A stretch of DNA of 64,000 bases from Sphingomonas hankyongi (GCF_023516575.1 NZ_JAMGBE010000001.1:620001-684000); one strand, 5' to 3'. Shown: positions 42,427-51,145, counted from the stretch's first letter. The notes: generated by a model not told the origin, from the sequence alone. Numbers and translations are program-made.

Positions 42427-42606
42427 ATGGATGAATCTATGTGGGGGATCGTGAATATCCTTGGGCCGGCGATACTGCTCATCGTGCTGGTCTGGCTGGT
42501 GATGCGGAAGCGATCGACCGGAAAGACGGGCCGGACCGAGCAGGCCACGCGCGATCTGTATCGCGAGGAGGAGGAGCGCCGCCGCGAGGGAACCGACGAA
42601 CTCTGA
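42427..42606 (+). CDS. Small single-pass membrane protein (59 residues)
   Basis: This short gene encodes MDESMWGIVNILGPAILLIV, then the rest of one membrane helix (LVWLVMRKR) and a charged tail rich in Arg and Glu (ATRDLYREEEERRREGTDEL). It has a strong ribosome-binding site, GGGAGGAG, 9-10 bases before ATG 42427. Its TGA overlaps the probable CTG start of the helicase gene, so the two are translationally coupled. It lies between the divergent ligase-associated exonuclease and the helicase. Topology suggests the tail faces the cytoplasm. The function is unknown. Confidence 0.8.
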   Translation: MDESMWGIVNILGPAILLIVLVWLVMRKRSTGKTGRTEQATRDLYREEEERRREGTDEL

Positions 42607-45017
42607 GCGCGCCCACGCTTCCAGGCGTCGTCCAGCAATGGTTTGAACGAAAGGGCTGGGAGCCGCGCCGCCACCAGCTCGAGATGCTGGAGCTTGCGCG
42701 GCGGGGACGGAGCGCATTGCTCGTTGCAGCGACTGGCTCAGGGAAGACGCTTGCGGGTTTCCTCCCAACCATCTGCGAGCTGGCGGAAGACCCGAACGAA
42801 GGCCTCCACACGCTCTACGTTTCGCCGCTCAAGGCGCTTGCAGTCGACGTCCAGCGCAACCTGATCGGCCCGATTGAGGAAATGGACCTGCCGATCCGTG
42901 TCGAGACGCGGACCGGCGACACGCCATCCGACCGAAAGGCCCGGCAGCGGGTCAAGCCGCCGCAGATCCTGCTCACGACGCCGGAATCGCTGAGCCTTCT
43001 GCTCAGTTATCCCGACGCGTCGACCATGTTCGAAGGACTGCGCGCGATCGTCGTCGACGAGCTGCACGGCTTCGCGAAGGAAAAGCGCGGCGACCTGCTC
43101 TCCCTGTCGATGGCGCGCCTGCAAAAGCTGGCCCCGAGCCTGCGCCGCGTCGGGTTGTCGGCCACGATCAGCGACCCCGACGCCTACCGTTCCTGGCTCG
43201 CGCCAGGCGCCGACATGGATTTGGTCGACGTGGTCATCGGCGACCCGGGTGCGGAGCCCGACCTTTCAATCCTCATCCCGGAGAACAAGATCCCCTGGGG
43301 CGGCCACAGCGGGCGGCATGCGGCGCGCGAGGTCATGGACCTGATCGAGGCGCACAAGACGACGCTGGTTTTCTGCAACACGCGCAGCCTCGCCGAGCTT
43401 ATCTTCCAGGACCTCTGGGCGGTAAACGAGAAGGCGCTGCCAATCGGCATCCATCACGGTAGCCTCGCGGTCGAAGCTCGACGGAAGGTCGAGGCGGCGA
43501 TGGCTGCCGGGAAATTGCGCGGCCTGGTCGCGACCGCGAGCCTCGATCTCGGGATCGACTGGGGCGACGTCGACCTGGTCGTCCAAATGGGCGCTCCAAA
43601 GGGCAGTTCGCGGCTCCTTCAGAGGATCGGGCGCGCCAACCACCGGCTCGACGAGCCTAGCAAGGGCACGATCGTGCCGGGCAACCGGTTCGAATATCTC
43701 GAAGCGCGAGCGGCTCTCGATGCGATCGACGACGGCGAGCTCGACCCGGAGGTCTTCCGCCCCGGAGCGCTCGACGTGCTTGCGCAGCATATCCTCGCCA
43801 TGGCGGTCGCCGCTCCGTTCCAGCAGCAGGAATTATTGGCCGAAGTGCGCTCCTCCGCGCCCTATGCCGGGCTGAAGGACGAGACGTTCGAGGAGATCCT
43901 GAGCTTCATTGCGACCGGCGGCTATGCATTGAAGGCCTACGATCGTTTCCGACGGCTCGTTCCCGAGCCCGGCGGAATGTGGCGCATCGCCCGTCCGCAA
44001 ATCGCGCAGCAGCATCGCCTCAATGCCGGGGTCATCGTCGAGCAGCCGTTGCTGACCGTGCGTTTTCGCAACGGCCGCAAGCTCGGCACGATCGAGGAAG
44101 GTTATGCGTCCACGCTCGCTCCGGGCGACCATTTCTACTTCTCTGGCCTCAGCCTCGAGGTCGAGCAGTTCAAGGACACGGACATCATTGTCCGGGCGTC
44201 ATCCAAAACCGCGCGGATCGTCACTTACGGCGGTCAACGCATGTCGATGTCCACCCATCTTGCGAACCGCGTGCGTCACATGCTGTGCGACCGCAACGAC
44301 TGGCACCGTTTCCCCGACGACGTGCGCGACTGGCTGGAGGTCCAGTCGGAGCGCTCCGTGCTTCCCGAGCCGCACCAACTTCTGGTCGAGACCTTCCCGC
44401 ACGAAGGCCGCCACTACATGGTCGCCTACAGCTTCGAAGGGTGGAACGCGCATCAGTCGCTCGGCATGCTGATCACGCGGCGCATGGAAAGCGCCGGCCT
44501 CAAGCCGCTGGGATTCGTCGCCAACGATTACGGCCTCGCCTGTTACGGTCTGGAGTCCATCCGCGATCCGAAGGCGCTCTTTTCGTCCGACATCCTGGAG
44601 CAGGAGTTCGTCGACTGGGTCGAGAATTCCATGCTCCTGAAGACCGCGTTTCGTGAGGTCGCCGTGATCGGCGGATTGGTGGAGCGGCATCATCCCGGCA
44701 AGAAGAAGTCAGGTCGCCAGGTCAGCTTCTCGACCGACCTCATTTACGACGTGCTGCGCCGCTACGAGCCACAGCATTTGCTGTTGCGAGCCGCTTGGGA
44801 CGACGCTCGCCGACGCATGACGGAACTGGGTCGGCTCGTCCGCCTGGTCGATCGTGCGGCGGCGACGATGCTTCATGTCGAGGTCGATCGGATCACGCCA
44901 ATGGCCGTGCCGCTGATGGTCATCGTCGGCCGCGAGGCCCTTCCTCCGGGCGCCGAAGCCGACGAAACGCTGCTGGTGCAAGCCGAAGCGCTCGCACAGG
45001 AAGCGATGAGCCTGTAA
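42603..45017 (+). CDS. Ligase-associated DEXH-box DNA helicase (Lhr-like)
   Basis: The 804-residue superfamily 2 helicase has Walker A LLVAATGSGKTLAGFLPTIC, TPESLSLLLSY, a DELH box in IVVDELHGFAKEKRG, LVATASLDLGIDWGDVDLVV and motif VI LLQRIGRANHRLDEP. An Lhr-type C-terminal region follows. It belongs to the ligase-associated repair set. No ATG, GTG or TTG fits the expected N-terminus (SAPTLPGVVQQWFERKGWE). The best candidate is CTG 42603, which overlaps the upstream TGA and has GAGGG about 10 bases before it. Confidence 0.9.
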   Translation: MSAPTLPGVVQQWFERKGWEPRRHQLEMLELARRGRSALLVAATGSGKTLAGFLPTICELAEDPNEGLHTLYVSPLKALAVDVQRNLIGPIEEMDLPIRVETRTGDTPSDRKARQRVKPPQILLTTPESLSLLLSYPDASTMFEGLRAIVVDELHGFAKEKRGDLLSLSMARLQKLAPSLRRVGLSATISDPDAYRSWLAPGADMDLVDVVIGDPGAEPDLSILIPENKIPWGGHSGRHAAREVMDLIEAHKTTLVFCNTRSLAELIFQDLWAVNEKALPIGIHHGSLAVEARRKVEAAMAAGKLRGLVATASLDLGIDWGDVDLVVQMGAPKGSSRLLQRIGRANHRLDEPSKGTIVPGNRFEYLEARAALDAIDDGELDPEVFRPGALDVLAQHILAMAVAAPFQQQELLAEVRSSAPYAGLKDETFEEILSFIATGGYALKAYDRFRRLVPEPGGMWRIARPQIAQQHRLNAGVIVEQPLLTVRFRNGRKLGTIEEGYASTLAPGDHFYFSGLSLEVEQFKDTDIIVRASSKTARIVTYGGQRMSMSTHLANRVRHMLCDRNDWHRFPDDVRDWLEVQSERSVLPEPHQLLVETFPHEGRHYMVAYSFEGWNAHQSLGMLITRRMESAGLKPLGFVANDYGLACYGLESIRDPKALFSSDILEQEFVDWVENSMLLKTAFREVAVIGGLVERHHPGKKKSGRQVSFSTDLIYDVLRRYEPQHLLLRAAWDDARRRMTELGRLVRLVDRAAATMLHVEVDRITPMAVPLMVIVGREALPPGAEADETLLVQAEALAQEAMSL

Positions 45018-45026
45018 GCTGCTCGA

Positions 45027-45308
45027 ATGCGAGGCCTTTTCCTGATTCCTGTTGCACTATCCCTGTCCGGCTGCGTGGTTGCAACGGTGGCGGAGACCGC
45101 CGTCGACGTGGTCACGCTACCGGTGAAGGTGGTCTCGGCAGGCGTTGACGCGGCGACGACCAGCCAGTCCGAAGCGGACGAGAAACGCGGGCGCGAGCTG
45201 CGCAAGCAGGAGGAAGCGCGCGGCCGTGAGCTGCGGTTGCTTCAGGAACGGTGCCGGAAGGGTAAAGCCCTTCCGACCGACGATTGCAGTGGCGTCCCAG
45301 TAGGCTAG
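45027..45308 (+). CDS. Small lipoprotein
   Basis: The 93-residue protein has a lipoprotein signal (LFLIPVALSLSGC, Cys 16), a Val/Ala-rich segment (VATVAETAVDVVTLPVKVVS) and a charged helix (KRGRELRKQEEARGRELRL). Two C-terminal cysteines (ERCRKGKALPTDDCSG) could form a disulfide. It starts 10 bases after the helicase and may be co-transcribed. Its stop interlocks with that of the convergent M20 gene (CTAG). Function unknown. Confidence 0.78.
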   Translation: MRGLFLIPVALSLSGCVVATVAETAVDVVTLPVKVVSAGVDAATTSQSEADEKRGRELRKQEEARGRELRLLQERCRKGKALPTDDCSGVPVG

Positions 45309-46819
45309 CGGCCCGCGCGCGCGACCTCGTAGAGGAAATCTGCGTAAAGGACCGCCTGGTCATCGAACCCGGCGGTCTTGGGATTGGTGCTGTCGATCAG
45401 CAGCCATTCGTCGGGCGCATGGGCGCCCCCTCCACGTCCCGCTCCGAACTGCCCCGCCGCCATGTTGAGCGGCGGCCCGGTGAACACCACGCCCGGCCAG
45501 CTGCCAGCCGAGCGGGCTGACATCGTCATAGGGATCTTCGCAGCTGCGAGCGTCGCCTGCTCGGCCTTGATGAGTGCGCTATTCTCATTGGTCTGCGTTG
45601 GGCTGTAGCCGCCGCTGACGATGACCTCGATATCGCCGAAGCCGCGCTTGGCGAGATGAGCCTTGAGCTTGCTCACTGCCTCTTCCTTGGTCATGTCCGG
45701 GACCAGCCGAAGGTCGAGCTTCGCCTCGGCCTTGCCGGGAAGAACGGTCTTTCCGCCGGGCCCGGTGTAACCGCTCACGAGGCCCTCAATGTTCACCGTC
45801 GGCTGCGAAGCAAGCCGGTACGAAGCCGTCAGATAATCTTCATTCTTGTACCAATGCTTGATTCCCAGCGACTTCATGTCGTCGGCTTCGTTCGAGGCGG
45901 CCACGTCGGCGGCAATCAGCTCCTTCTGACGCGCGGTCAGCGGCTTCACATTCTCGAACCAACCATCGATCGCCGGAGTCTGACCGTCTTCGGCCACCAA
46001 AGTGTTCAGCGCCTTGATCAGGTGCCAGACAGGGCTGTCGACGTTCGCCTTGAGGCTCGAATGGATGTCCTTGTTCGGCCCTCTTCCCCATTTCTCGCCG
46101 CTGGAGACCAGCTGCACCTCGATCACGCCCTTGGCGCCGAGCAATAGGCTAACGTTTCCGTCGATCGCCTGATTGGGGGACGGAATGAACACGCCCACCG
46201 ACTTTTCCAATGCGGCACGCACGTCGGGCTGGGTAACGACATTATGGAAGTTCGGAGATCCGATCTCCTCCTCGCCCTCGGCTACGAGCACCAGGTTGAC
46301 GGGAAGCTTCACGCCTGCCGCCTTGAAGGCGTGCAGGGCCGCAAGGAAGGCGGTCTCCGGTCCCTTCTGATTGACCGCGCCACGGCCGATCATGACCTTG
46401 CCTTCCCCGGGACGGTCGACGATGCGACCTTCGAGCGGCGGGGAAGTCCACTCCGATGGCTCGTAATGCTTGACGTCGTACATGAAGTAGACGGCGACCG
46501 TCTGCTTCGCGCCCGCGTCCAGCGTCGCGAAAACCCCCGGCACGCCGCCGCTGTCCACGACCCGAGCCTGCTGGAAGCCGGCGTCGAGCGCCAGCTTGCG
46601 CATATATTCGGCGCCCTCGCGATGATTGATGTTCATGTTCGCGATCGTCGGCAGCTTGATCCAGTCGCGCAGTCGCTCGACCGTCGCGTCGTGGTTCGCG
46701 TGGATTGCAGCGACCACCTTATCGCGCCCGGGATCGCCCGGCGCGGCCCATGCGGGAACCGCGGCAACGCCAGCGGCGAGCATCACGGCAAGATTCAAGA
46801 AAGCTCGGCTTCTCGTCAT
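45305..46819 (-). CDS. Secreted M20-family peptidase homologue with altered metal ligands
   Basis: The 504-residue protein has a signal peptide (AFLNLAVMLAAGVAAVPAWA) and the M20 architecture with an inserted dimerisation domain. The first metal motif, usually G-H-x-D-V, reads VYFMYDVKHYEPSEW, with Met for His. The bridging region, usually G-x-x-D-x-K-G, reads GRGAVNQKGP, with Asn for Asp. The general-base motif EGEEEIGSPNF is intact, as is the late His in GGGAHAPDEW. So the fold is clear but a standard two-zinc site is doubtful. It starts at ATG 46819 behind GGGGGA. Confidence 0.85.
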   Translation of the reverse strand: MTRSRAFLNLAVMLAAGVAAVPAWAAPGDPGRDKVVAAIHANHDATVERLRDWIKLPTIANMNINHREGAEYMRKLALDAGFQQARVVDSGGVPGVFATLDAGAKQTVAVYFMYDVKHYEPSEWTSPPLEGRIVDRPGEGKVMIGRGAVNQKGPETAFLAALHAFKAAGVKLPVNLVLVAEGEEEIGSPNFHNVVTQPDVRAALEKSVGVFIPSPNQAIDGNVSLLLGAKGVIEVQLVSSGEKWGRGPNKDIHSSLKANVDSPVWHLIKALNTLVAEDGQTPAIDGWFENVKPLTARQKELIAADVAASNEADDMKSLGIKHWYKNEDYLTASYRLASQPTVNIEGLVSGYTGPGGKTVLPGKAEAKLDLRLVPDMTKEEAVSKLKAHLAKRGFGDIEVIVSGGYSPTQTNENSALIKAEQATLAAAKIPMTMSARSAGSWPGVVFTGPPLNMAAGQFGAGRGGGAHAPDEWLLIDSTNPKTAGFDDQAVLYADFLYEVARAGR

Positions 46820-46882
46820 GTAGTCCCCCTCTTCTCCGATCCGAGACTGGACGGACCAATTGTCGAAGTCCAGACGAGGCCG

Positions 46883-47335
46883 ATGCGCTACTTCCTCGAC
46901 ACCGAATATAACGGATGGGGCGGAGAGCTCATGTCTCTCGCACTGGTGCCCGATCAAGGCGAGGAGCTGTACCTGACGCTCCAGACGGATCGCCCTCCCA
47001 TCGAGTGGGTCGAAAGGCATGTCGTTCCATACCTCGACATGGTTCCGCACCAGCTTTCGTGCCCGCGTCTAAGTCGCGCCGACGCGGCGCATGCGGTCGA
47101 GCAATATCTGCGCCACGACAGAGAGACCCTGATCGTCGCCGACTGGCCCGAGGACGTATCCCAGTTCTGCAGCCTGATGGTCACCGGCGAAGGGAAGATG
47201 ATCGAGGTTCGCCATGTGACCTTTCGATTGTGGCCAATGAGCAACTTCAGCACGGCGGAAAACAGCAAGGTCCCGCACAACGCGCTTCACGATGCCCGGG
47301 CGCTTCGCGACCATGTGTTGACGCTGGAACCGTGA
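46883..47335 (+). CDS. 3'-5' exonuclease of the DEDDh type (Rv2179c-like exoribonuclease)
   Basis: The 150-residue protein begins MRYFLDTEYNGWGGELMSLA, with the Asp-x-Glu of exonuclease motif I. IVADWPEDVSQF fits motif II, and VPHNALHDARALRDHV gives the His and Asp of motif III. Domain and length match the small 3'-5' exoribonuclease family known from mycobacterial Rv2179c. Its stop overlaps the GTG start of the PdeM gene (GTGA), so it is coupled to the ligase-associated repair nuclease. Confidence 0.82.
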   Translation: MRYFLDTEYNGWGGELMSLALVPDQGEELYLTLQTDRPPIEWVERHVVPYLDMVPHQLSCPRLSRADAAHAVEQYLRHDRETLIVADWPEDVSQFCSLMVTGEGKMIEVRHVTFRLWPMSNFSTAENSKVPHNALHDARALRDHVLTLEP

Positions 47336-48015
47336 CCGTCGATTGGTCGGCCATGGTTCCCTTTTCGTTCGCGAGCGAAACGTTTCTGGCAACAGCGGAA
47401 GGCGCGCTCTTCTGGCCCGAGCGCGAAACGCTGCTTGTCGCCGATCTGCACCTCGAAAAGGCAAGCTGGTTCGCGCGGCTTGGACAATTTCTGCCGCCTT
47501 ACGATTCGCAGGCAACATTGTCGGCTCTTGCGAAGGAGGTTGAGCGAACAGGAGCGAAGCGGCTCTACTGCCTCGGCGACAGTTTTCACGACCGCTTCGG
47601 CTGCGAGCGCCTTCCGCGCGACGCGCGCAGCTTGCTGACGGAGTTGACGACGGCACTCGATTGGACGTGGATCGTCGGCAACCACGACCCCGGCTTCGCC
47701 GATCATTGCGGCGGACGGCTGGTCGAAGAGGAGGAAGTCGCGGGCATCGTCCTTCGTCACGAGGCCGTCCGTGGCGAGCTGCGGCCCGAGATGTCGGGCC
47801 ATTTTCACCCGAAGCTGAGGCTCAACGTCAAAGGACGGCACGTGTCGCGCCGCTGCTTCGTGGTCTCCCCCAGCAAGATCATCTTCCCGGCGTTCGGATC
47901 GCTGACCGGCGGGCTCGATGCCCATCACCCGCAGATCATCGAGAATGTGGGTCCGGGAGCGTCGGCGCTGGTGCCGACCACCGATCGGCTGCTGCGCTTC
48001 CCGCTGGCCGCCTAG
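47332..48015 (+). CDS. pdeM: Ligase-associated DNA damage response endonuclease PdeM (calcineurin-like)
   Basis: The 227-residue metallophosphoesterase has all calcineurin-like motifs: LLVADLHLEKASWF (Asp-x-His), YCLGDSFHDRFG (Gly-Asp), WIVGNHDPGF (Gly-Asn-His-Asp) and MSGHFHPKLRLN (Gly-His-x-His). PdeM is a member of the ligase-associated repair set. The start is GTG 47332, coupled to the upstream exonuclease; ATG 47353 is an alternative. Its stop shares a CTAG with the convergent fragment at 48012. Confidence 0.9.
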   Translation: MTVDWSAMVPFSFASETFLATAEGALFWPERETLLVADLHLEKASWFARLGQFLPPYDSQATLSALAKEVERTGAKRLYCLGDSFHDRFGCERLPRDARSLLTELTTALDWTWIVGNHDPGFADHCGGRLVEEEEVAGIVLRHEAVRGELRPEMSGHFHPKLRLNVKGRHVSRRCFVVSPSKIIFPAFGSLTGGLDAHHPQIIENVGPGASALVPTTDRLLRFPLAA

Positions 48016-48251
48016 GAAATCGTGACCTCAATCGCCATCGCCCCTGTCGGCGAGAGGAGCAGACGCGCCGTGGCCGGGCGGCGCTTCCCAAAGGTCGCGG
48101 CCTGGAGCTCATTGCGCGCAGCATGGCGATCGAATTTGAAGCCTTGCGCCTCGGCAGCGCTCTTCAGCCGATCGAGATGTTCGTCCAGATTGGCGATGCC
48201 GTCTTCGGGATCGAAGCGCATGATCTCTTCAAGGTCGGGGTGCGGGCTCAT
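48012..48251 (-). pseudogene. Isolated N-terminal piece of an aminodeoxychorismate lyase (PabC)-like domain
   Basis: The 79-residue frame reads EEIMRFDPEDGIANLDEHLD, then RLKSAAEAQGFKFDRHA and ARLLLSPTGAMAIEV. It resembles the first quarter of a class IV aminotransferase (4-amino-4-deoxychorismate lyase), as found fused to PabB in many Alphaproteobacteria. The PLP-lysine region and the rest of the domain are absent. It ends exactly at the CTAG shared with pdeM. It has an ATG (48251), so a short independent protein is possible, but a truncated remnant is more likely. Confidence 0.6.
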
Positions 48252-48333
48252 CTGGGCGCATCATTGTAGGCGCGGCTTGCCAACCGCAAGCCCCGCGATT
48301 GCGCCAGGCCAGCGCTGTTCGTAACAACCCCTC

Positions 48334-49602
48334 ATGAAAGCACGCACAATCATCCTGGCAGGCGTTGCCCTGTCGCTTTTTTCCGCTGCCGCGACGGCGG
48401 AGCCGATCGATCCGAAGGTCCAGGCGCGCATCGACCGGATCCTCAAGCGAACGCCGCTCATCGACGGTCATAACGACATCGCCGAGCAGCTTTCCGAGAA
48501 CTACAAACGCAGCATAGCGGGGCTCGCTGCCGGCACGGACCAGCGTCAACCCAATCCGCTGATGACCGACATGGCACGGCTTCACCAGGGGCGCGTCGGC
48601 GGCCAATTCTGGTCCGTCTATATCGACGGGACGATCACCGGCGACGCGGCGATCCGCGAAACGATCGAGCAGATCGACGTGGTGCGGCGCATGATCGATT
48701 CCTATCCGAACGACCTCGAGCTGGCGGCCACCGCCGACGATGTGACCCGCATTCACAAGAGCGGGCGGGTGGCATCGATGATCGGCATTGAGGGCGGTCG
48801 TCAGATCGGCGGCTCGCTGGCCGCGCTTCGCCAATTCTACAATCTCGGCGCACGCTACATGACGCTGACCCACAATCAGACCACCGAATGGGCCGACAGC
48901 GCCACCGACGACCCCAAATATGACGGGCTGAGCGCCTTCGGCGTGACCGTCGTTCACGAGATGAATCGGTTGGGCATGCTGGTCGATCTCAGCCACGTTT
49001 CGGCGGCTACGATGAAAGACGCGATTGCTGCGAGCCGCGCCCCGGTGATCTTTTCCCATTCGTCGGCGCGCGGATTGGTCGGGCACCTCCGCAACGTCCC
49101 CGACGACGTGCTCGCGCTGCTGCCCGCGAACGGCGGCGTCGTGATGGTCAATTTCGTGCCCGACTTCGTCTCCGACGCCGTGTGGCGCTGGGGCGCGGAG
49201 AAGAATGCCGAGGAAGCGCGGCTCAAGGTCTTCCATCGCGACAGCAAGGCCGAAGTGGAAGCGGGCCTGAAGGCCTGGGAGGCGGCGCATCCGAGGCCTC
49301 CGGTGACAGTTCCCGCCATCGCCGATCACATCGAGCATATCGTGAAGGTCGCGGGCTACGACCACGTCGGGCTCGGCGGCGATTTCGACGGCATTCCCTA
49401 CACGCCGGGCGATCTGAGAGGCGTCCAGGATTATCCGAACCTTTTCGCCGAGCTGATCCGCCGGGGTTGGTCGGATGAAAATCTCGGGAAGCTCGCCGGC
49501 GGAAACGTCCTCCGCGCGCTTCGCCAGGCCGAAGCCGTCGCTGCGTCGATGAAGAATGAACCGGCCGCGATGTCTCCAGTCGACGAGGCGCCGGCGCAGT
49601 GA
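48334..49602 (+). CDS. Membrane dipeptidase (peptidase M19)
   Basis: The 422-residue protein has a signal peptide (TIILAGVALSLFSAAATA) and an intact M19 metal site: His-x-Asp in TPLIDGHNDIAEQ, bridging Glu in SMIGIEGGRQIGG, His in LVDLSHVSAATM and IFSHSSARGL, and Asp in GLGGDFDGIPY. It should cleave dipeptides in the periplasm. It is the second M19 protein here; the one at 31321-32439 has lost part of this site. It overlaps the following MBL gene (GTGA). Confidence 0.93.
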   Translation: MKARTIILAGVALSLFSAAATAEPIDPKVQARIDRILKRTPLIDGHNDIAEQLSENYKRSIAGLAAGTDQRQPNPLMTDMARLHQGRVGGQFWSVYIDGTITGDAAIRETIEQIDVVRRMIDSYPNDLELAATADDVTRIHKSGRVASMIGIEGGRQIGGSLAALRQFYNLGARYMTLTHNQTTEWADSATDDPKYDGLSAFGVTVVHEMNRLGMLVDLSHVSAATMKDAIAASRAPVIFSHSSARGLVGHLRNVPDDVLALLPANGGVVMVNFVPDFVSDAVWRWGAEKNAEEARLKVFHRDSKAEVEAGLKAWEAAHPRPPVTVPAIADHIEHIVKVAGYDHVGLGGDFDGIPYTPGDLRGVQDYPNLFAELIRRGWSDENLGKLAGGNVLRALRQAEAVAASMKNEPAAMSPVDEAPAQ

Positions 49603-50261
49603 CCGGACAGCCCCTTCGCGCGGCGATCATCCCGGTCACTCCTTTGCAGCAGAATTGCACCTTGCTGTGGTGCACCGCGACCATGCGCGCGGCTTTCGTC
49701 GATCCGGGCGGCGACCTGCCCAAGCTGAAGGCCGCGGCCCAACAGGCCGGAGTGGCGGTCGAGAAGATCCTGCTGACGCACGGTCACATCGATCATTGCG
49801 GGGCCGCAGGGATCTTCGCGCAAGACCTTGGCGTACCGATCGAAGGGCCGCACAAGGACGACATCTTCTGGATCGATCGTCTCGCGGAAGATGGAAGCCG
49901 ATACGGCATCGCGGGTCAGCCATTCGAGCCCGACCGCTGGCTTGCGGATGGCGATGAGGTGAAAGTGGGCGAGCTCACGCTCAAAGTCCGCCATTGCCCC
50001 GGCCACACTCCCGGTCACGTCGTCTTCCATCATCCGGGATCGAAGCTGGCGCTGGTCGGCGACGTGCTGTTTCGCGGCTCCATTGGGCGCTGGGACTTCC
50101 CTCACGGCAATCACGAGCAGCTCATCCGATCCATTACGGAGCGGCTTTGGCCGATGGGCGATGAGACGGCGTTCGTTCCGGGCCATGGACCGATGTCGAC
50201 CTTCGGGCACGAGCGCGCGACTAACCCGCTCGTGAGTGATGCCGCGCTCGCCGCGGCCTGA
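49599..50261 (+). CDS. MBL-fold metallo-hydrolase (YcbL/glyoxalase II-like)
   Basis: The 220-residue protein has the two-metal motif ILLTHGHIDHCGAAG, VRHCPGHTPGHVVFHH, LVGDVLFRGSIGRWDFP and AFVPGHGPMSTFG. This matches the YcbL type, often assigned as hydroxyacylglutathione hydrolase-like. It starts at GTG 49599 inside the M19 stop codon, so it is translationally coupled to the dipeptidase. Confidence 0.92.
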   Translation: MTGQPLRAAIIPVTPLQQNCTLLWCTATMRAAFVDPGGDLPKLKAAAQQAGVAVEKILLTHGHIDHCGAAGIFAQDLGVPIEGPHKDDIFWIDRLAEDGSRYGIAGQPFEPDRWLADGDEVKVGELTLKVRHCPGHTPGHVVFHHPGSKLALVGDVLFRGSIGRWDFPHGNHEQLIRSITERLWPMGDETAFVPGHGPMSTFGHERATNPLVSDAALAAA

Positions 50262-50336
50262 AAACGTCCGTAACTTCACGGAGTGCGCGGCAGCCGTGTG
50301 CATTCCACTGTGCGCACCGCACTTTGGAGAGCTGGC

Positions 50337-51098
50337 ATGCCGGCGGGGGAAGGACGGGTCGCGCTCATCACAGGCGCGAGCTCCGGAATCGGAAGAGCAA
50401 CTGCGCTGGCTTTCGCTCGCGACGGATATGCAACGGTCGTCGCCGACGTCGCCGAGGAGCAGGGACGGGCCACGGCGACCGATTGCGGACGGTTAGGGCA
50501 ACAATCCCGCTTCATCTGCTGCGACGTGTCTGACAAGGCGAGCGTGCGGCGACTCATCGCTGAAACCGTCGCGAGCTTCGGCCGGCTCGACGCCGCCTTC
50601 AACAATGCGGGAACCCTGGGCGAACTCGCCCAGACGGGCGATTGCAGTACCAGCAACTTCGACCGTGTCATCGCCGTGAACCTGCGCGGGACGTGGCTGT
50701 GCATGCGCCAGGAACTCCGCCAGATGGCCAAACAGGAAAGCGGCGGAGCCATCGTCAATTGTTCCTCCGTGGCCGGGCTGGTCGGCTTTCCCGGTATCCC
50801 CGCCTATGTCGCATCGAAGCATGGCGTCGTCGGCCTCACGCGGGCGGCTGCACTGGAGTACGGACGTCAGAAGGTGCGGGTGAATGCGGTATGCCCCGGG
50901 CCCATTCAGACGGCGATGCTGGACCAGCTGATGCCGGGAGTGCCTGGAGGCGAAGAGGCTTTGGTCCAGCTGGAGCCGGTCGGCCGCATAGGCGCGCCTG
51001 ACGACATCTCCGCTGCCGTAGTCTGGCTTTGCAGCCCAGAAGCGAGCTTCGTGACGGGCCAGGCCATCGCCGTGGACGGCGGATGGACGACGGGCTGA
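50337..51098 (+). CDS. Short-chain dehydrogenase/reductase
   Basis: The 253-residue classical SDR has the NAD(P)-binding motif ALITGASSGIGRATALAF, FNNAGTLGE, the catalytic Ser in IVNCSSVAGL, YxxxK in YVASKHGVV and the ending SFVTGQAIAVDGGWTTG. An acidic residue after strand 2 (VVADVAEEQ) suggests NAD preference. I use ATG 50337 (MPAGEGRVAL). The substrate is unknown. Confidence 0.92.
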   Translation: MPAGEGRVALITGASSGIGRATALAFARDGYATVVADVAEEQGRATATDCGRLGQQSRFICCDVSDKASVRRLIAETVASFGRLDAAFNNAGTLGELAQTGDCSTSNFDRVIAVNLRGTWLCMRQELRQMAKQESGGAIVNCSSVAGLVGFPGIPAYVASKHGVVGLTRAAALEYGRQKVRVNAVCPGPIQTAMLDQLMPGVPGGEEALVQLEPVGRIGAPDDISAAVVWLCSPEASFVTGQAIAVDGGWTTG

Positions 51099-51117
51099 AG
51101 TGACTTGCCCGCAGCGC

Positions 51118-51145
51118 TTGCGATCTCAGCGCTTTACGCTATAGG
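51118..51145 (+). promoter_or_regulatory. Candidate promoter of the rpmF-plsX-fabH-ihfA-merR operon
   Basis: TTGCGA (51118-51123), a 16-base spacer and TATAGG (51140-51145), about 100 bases before rpmF. The -10 box and spacer match the rplJ candidate, consistent with a house-keeping sigma factor. Confidence 0.5.
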
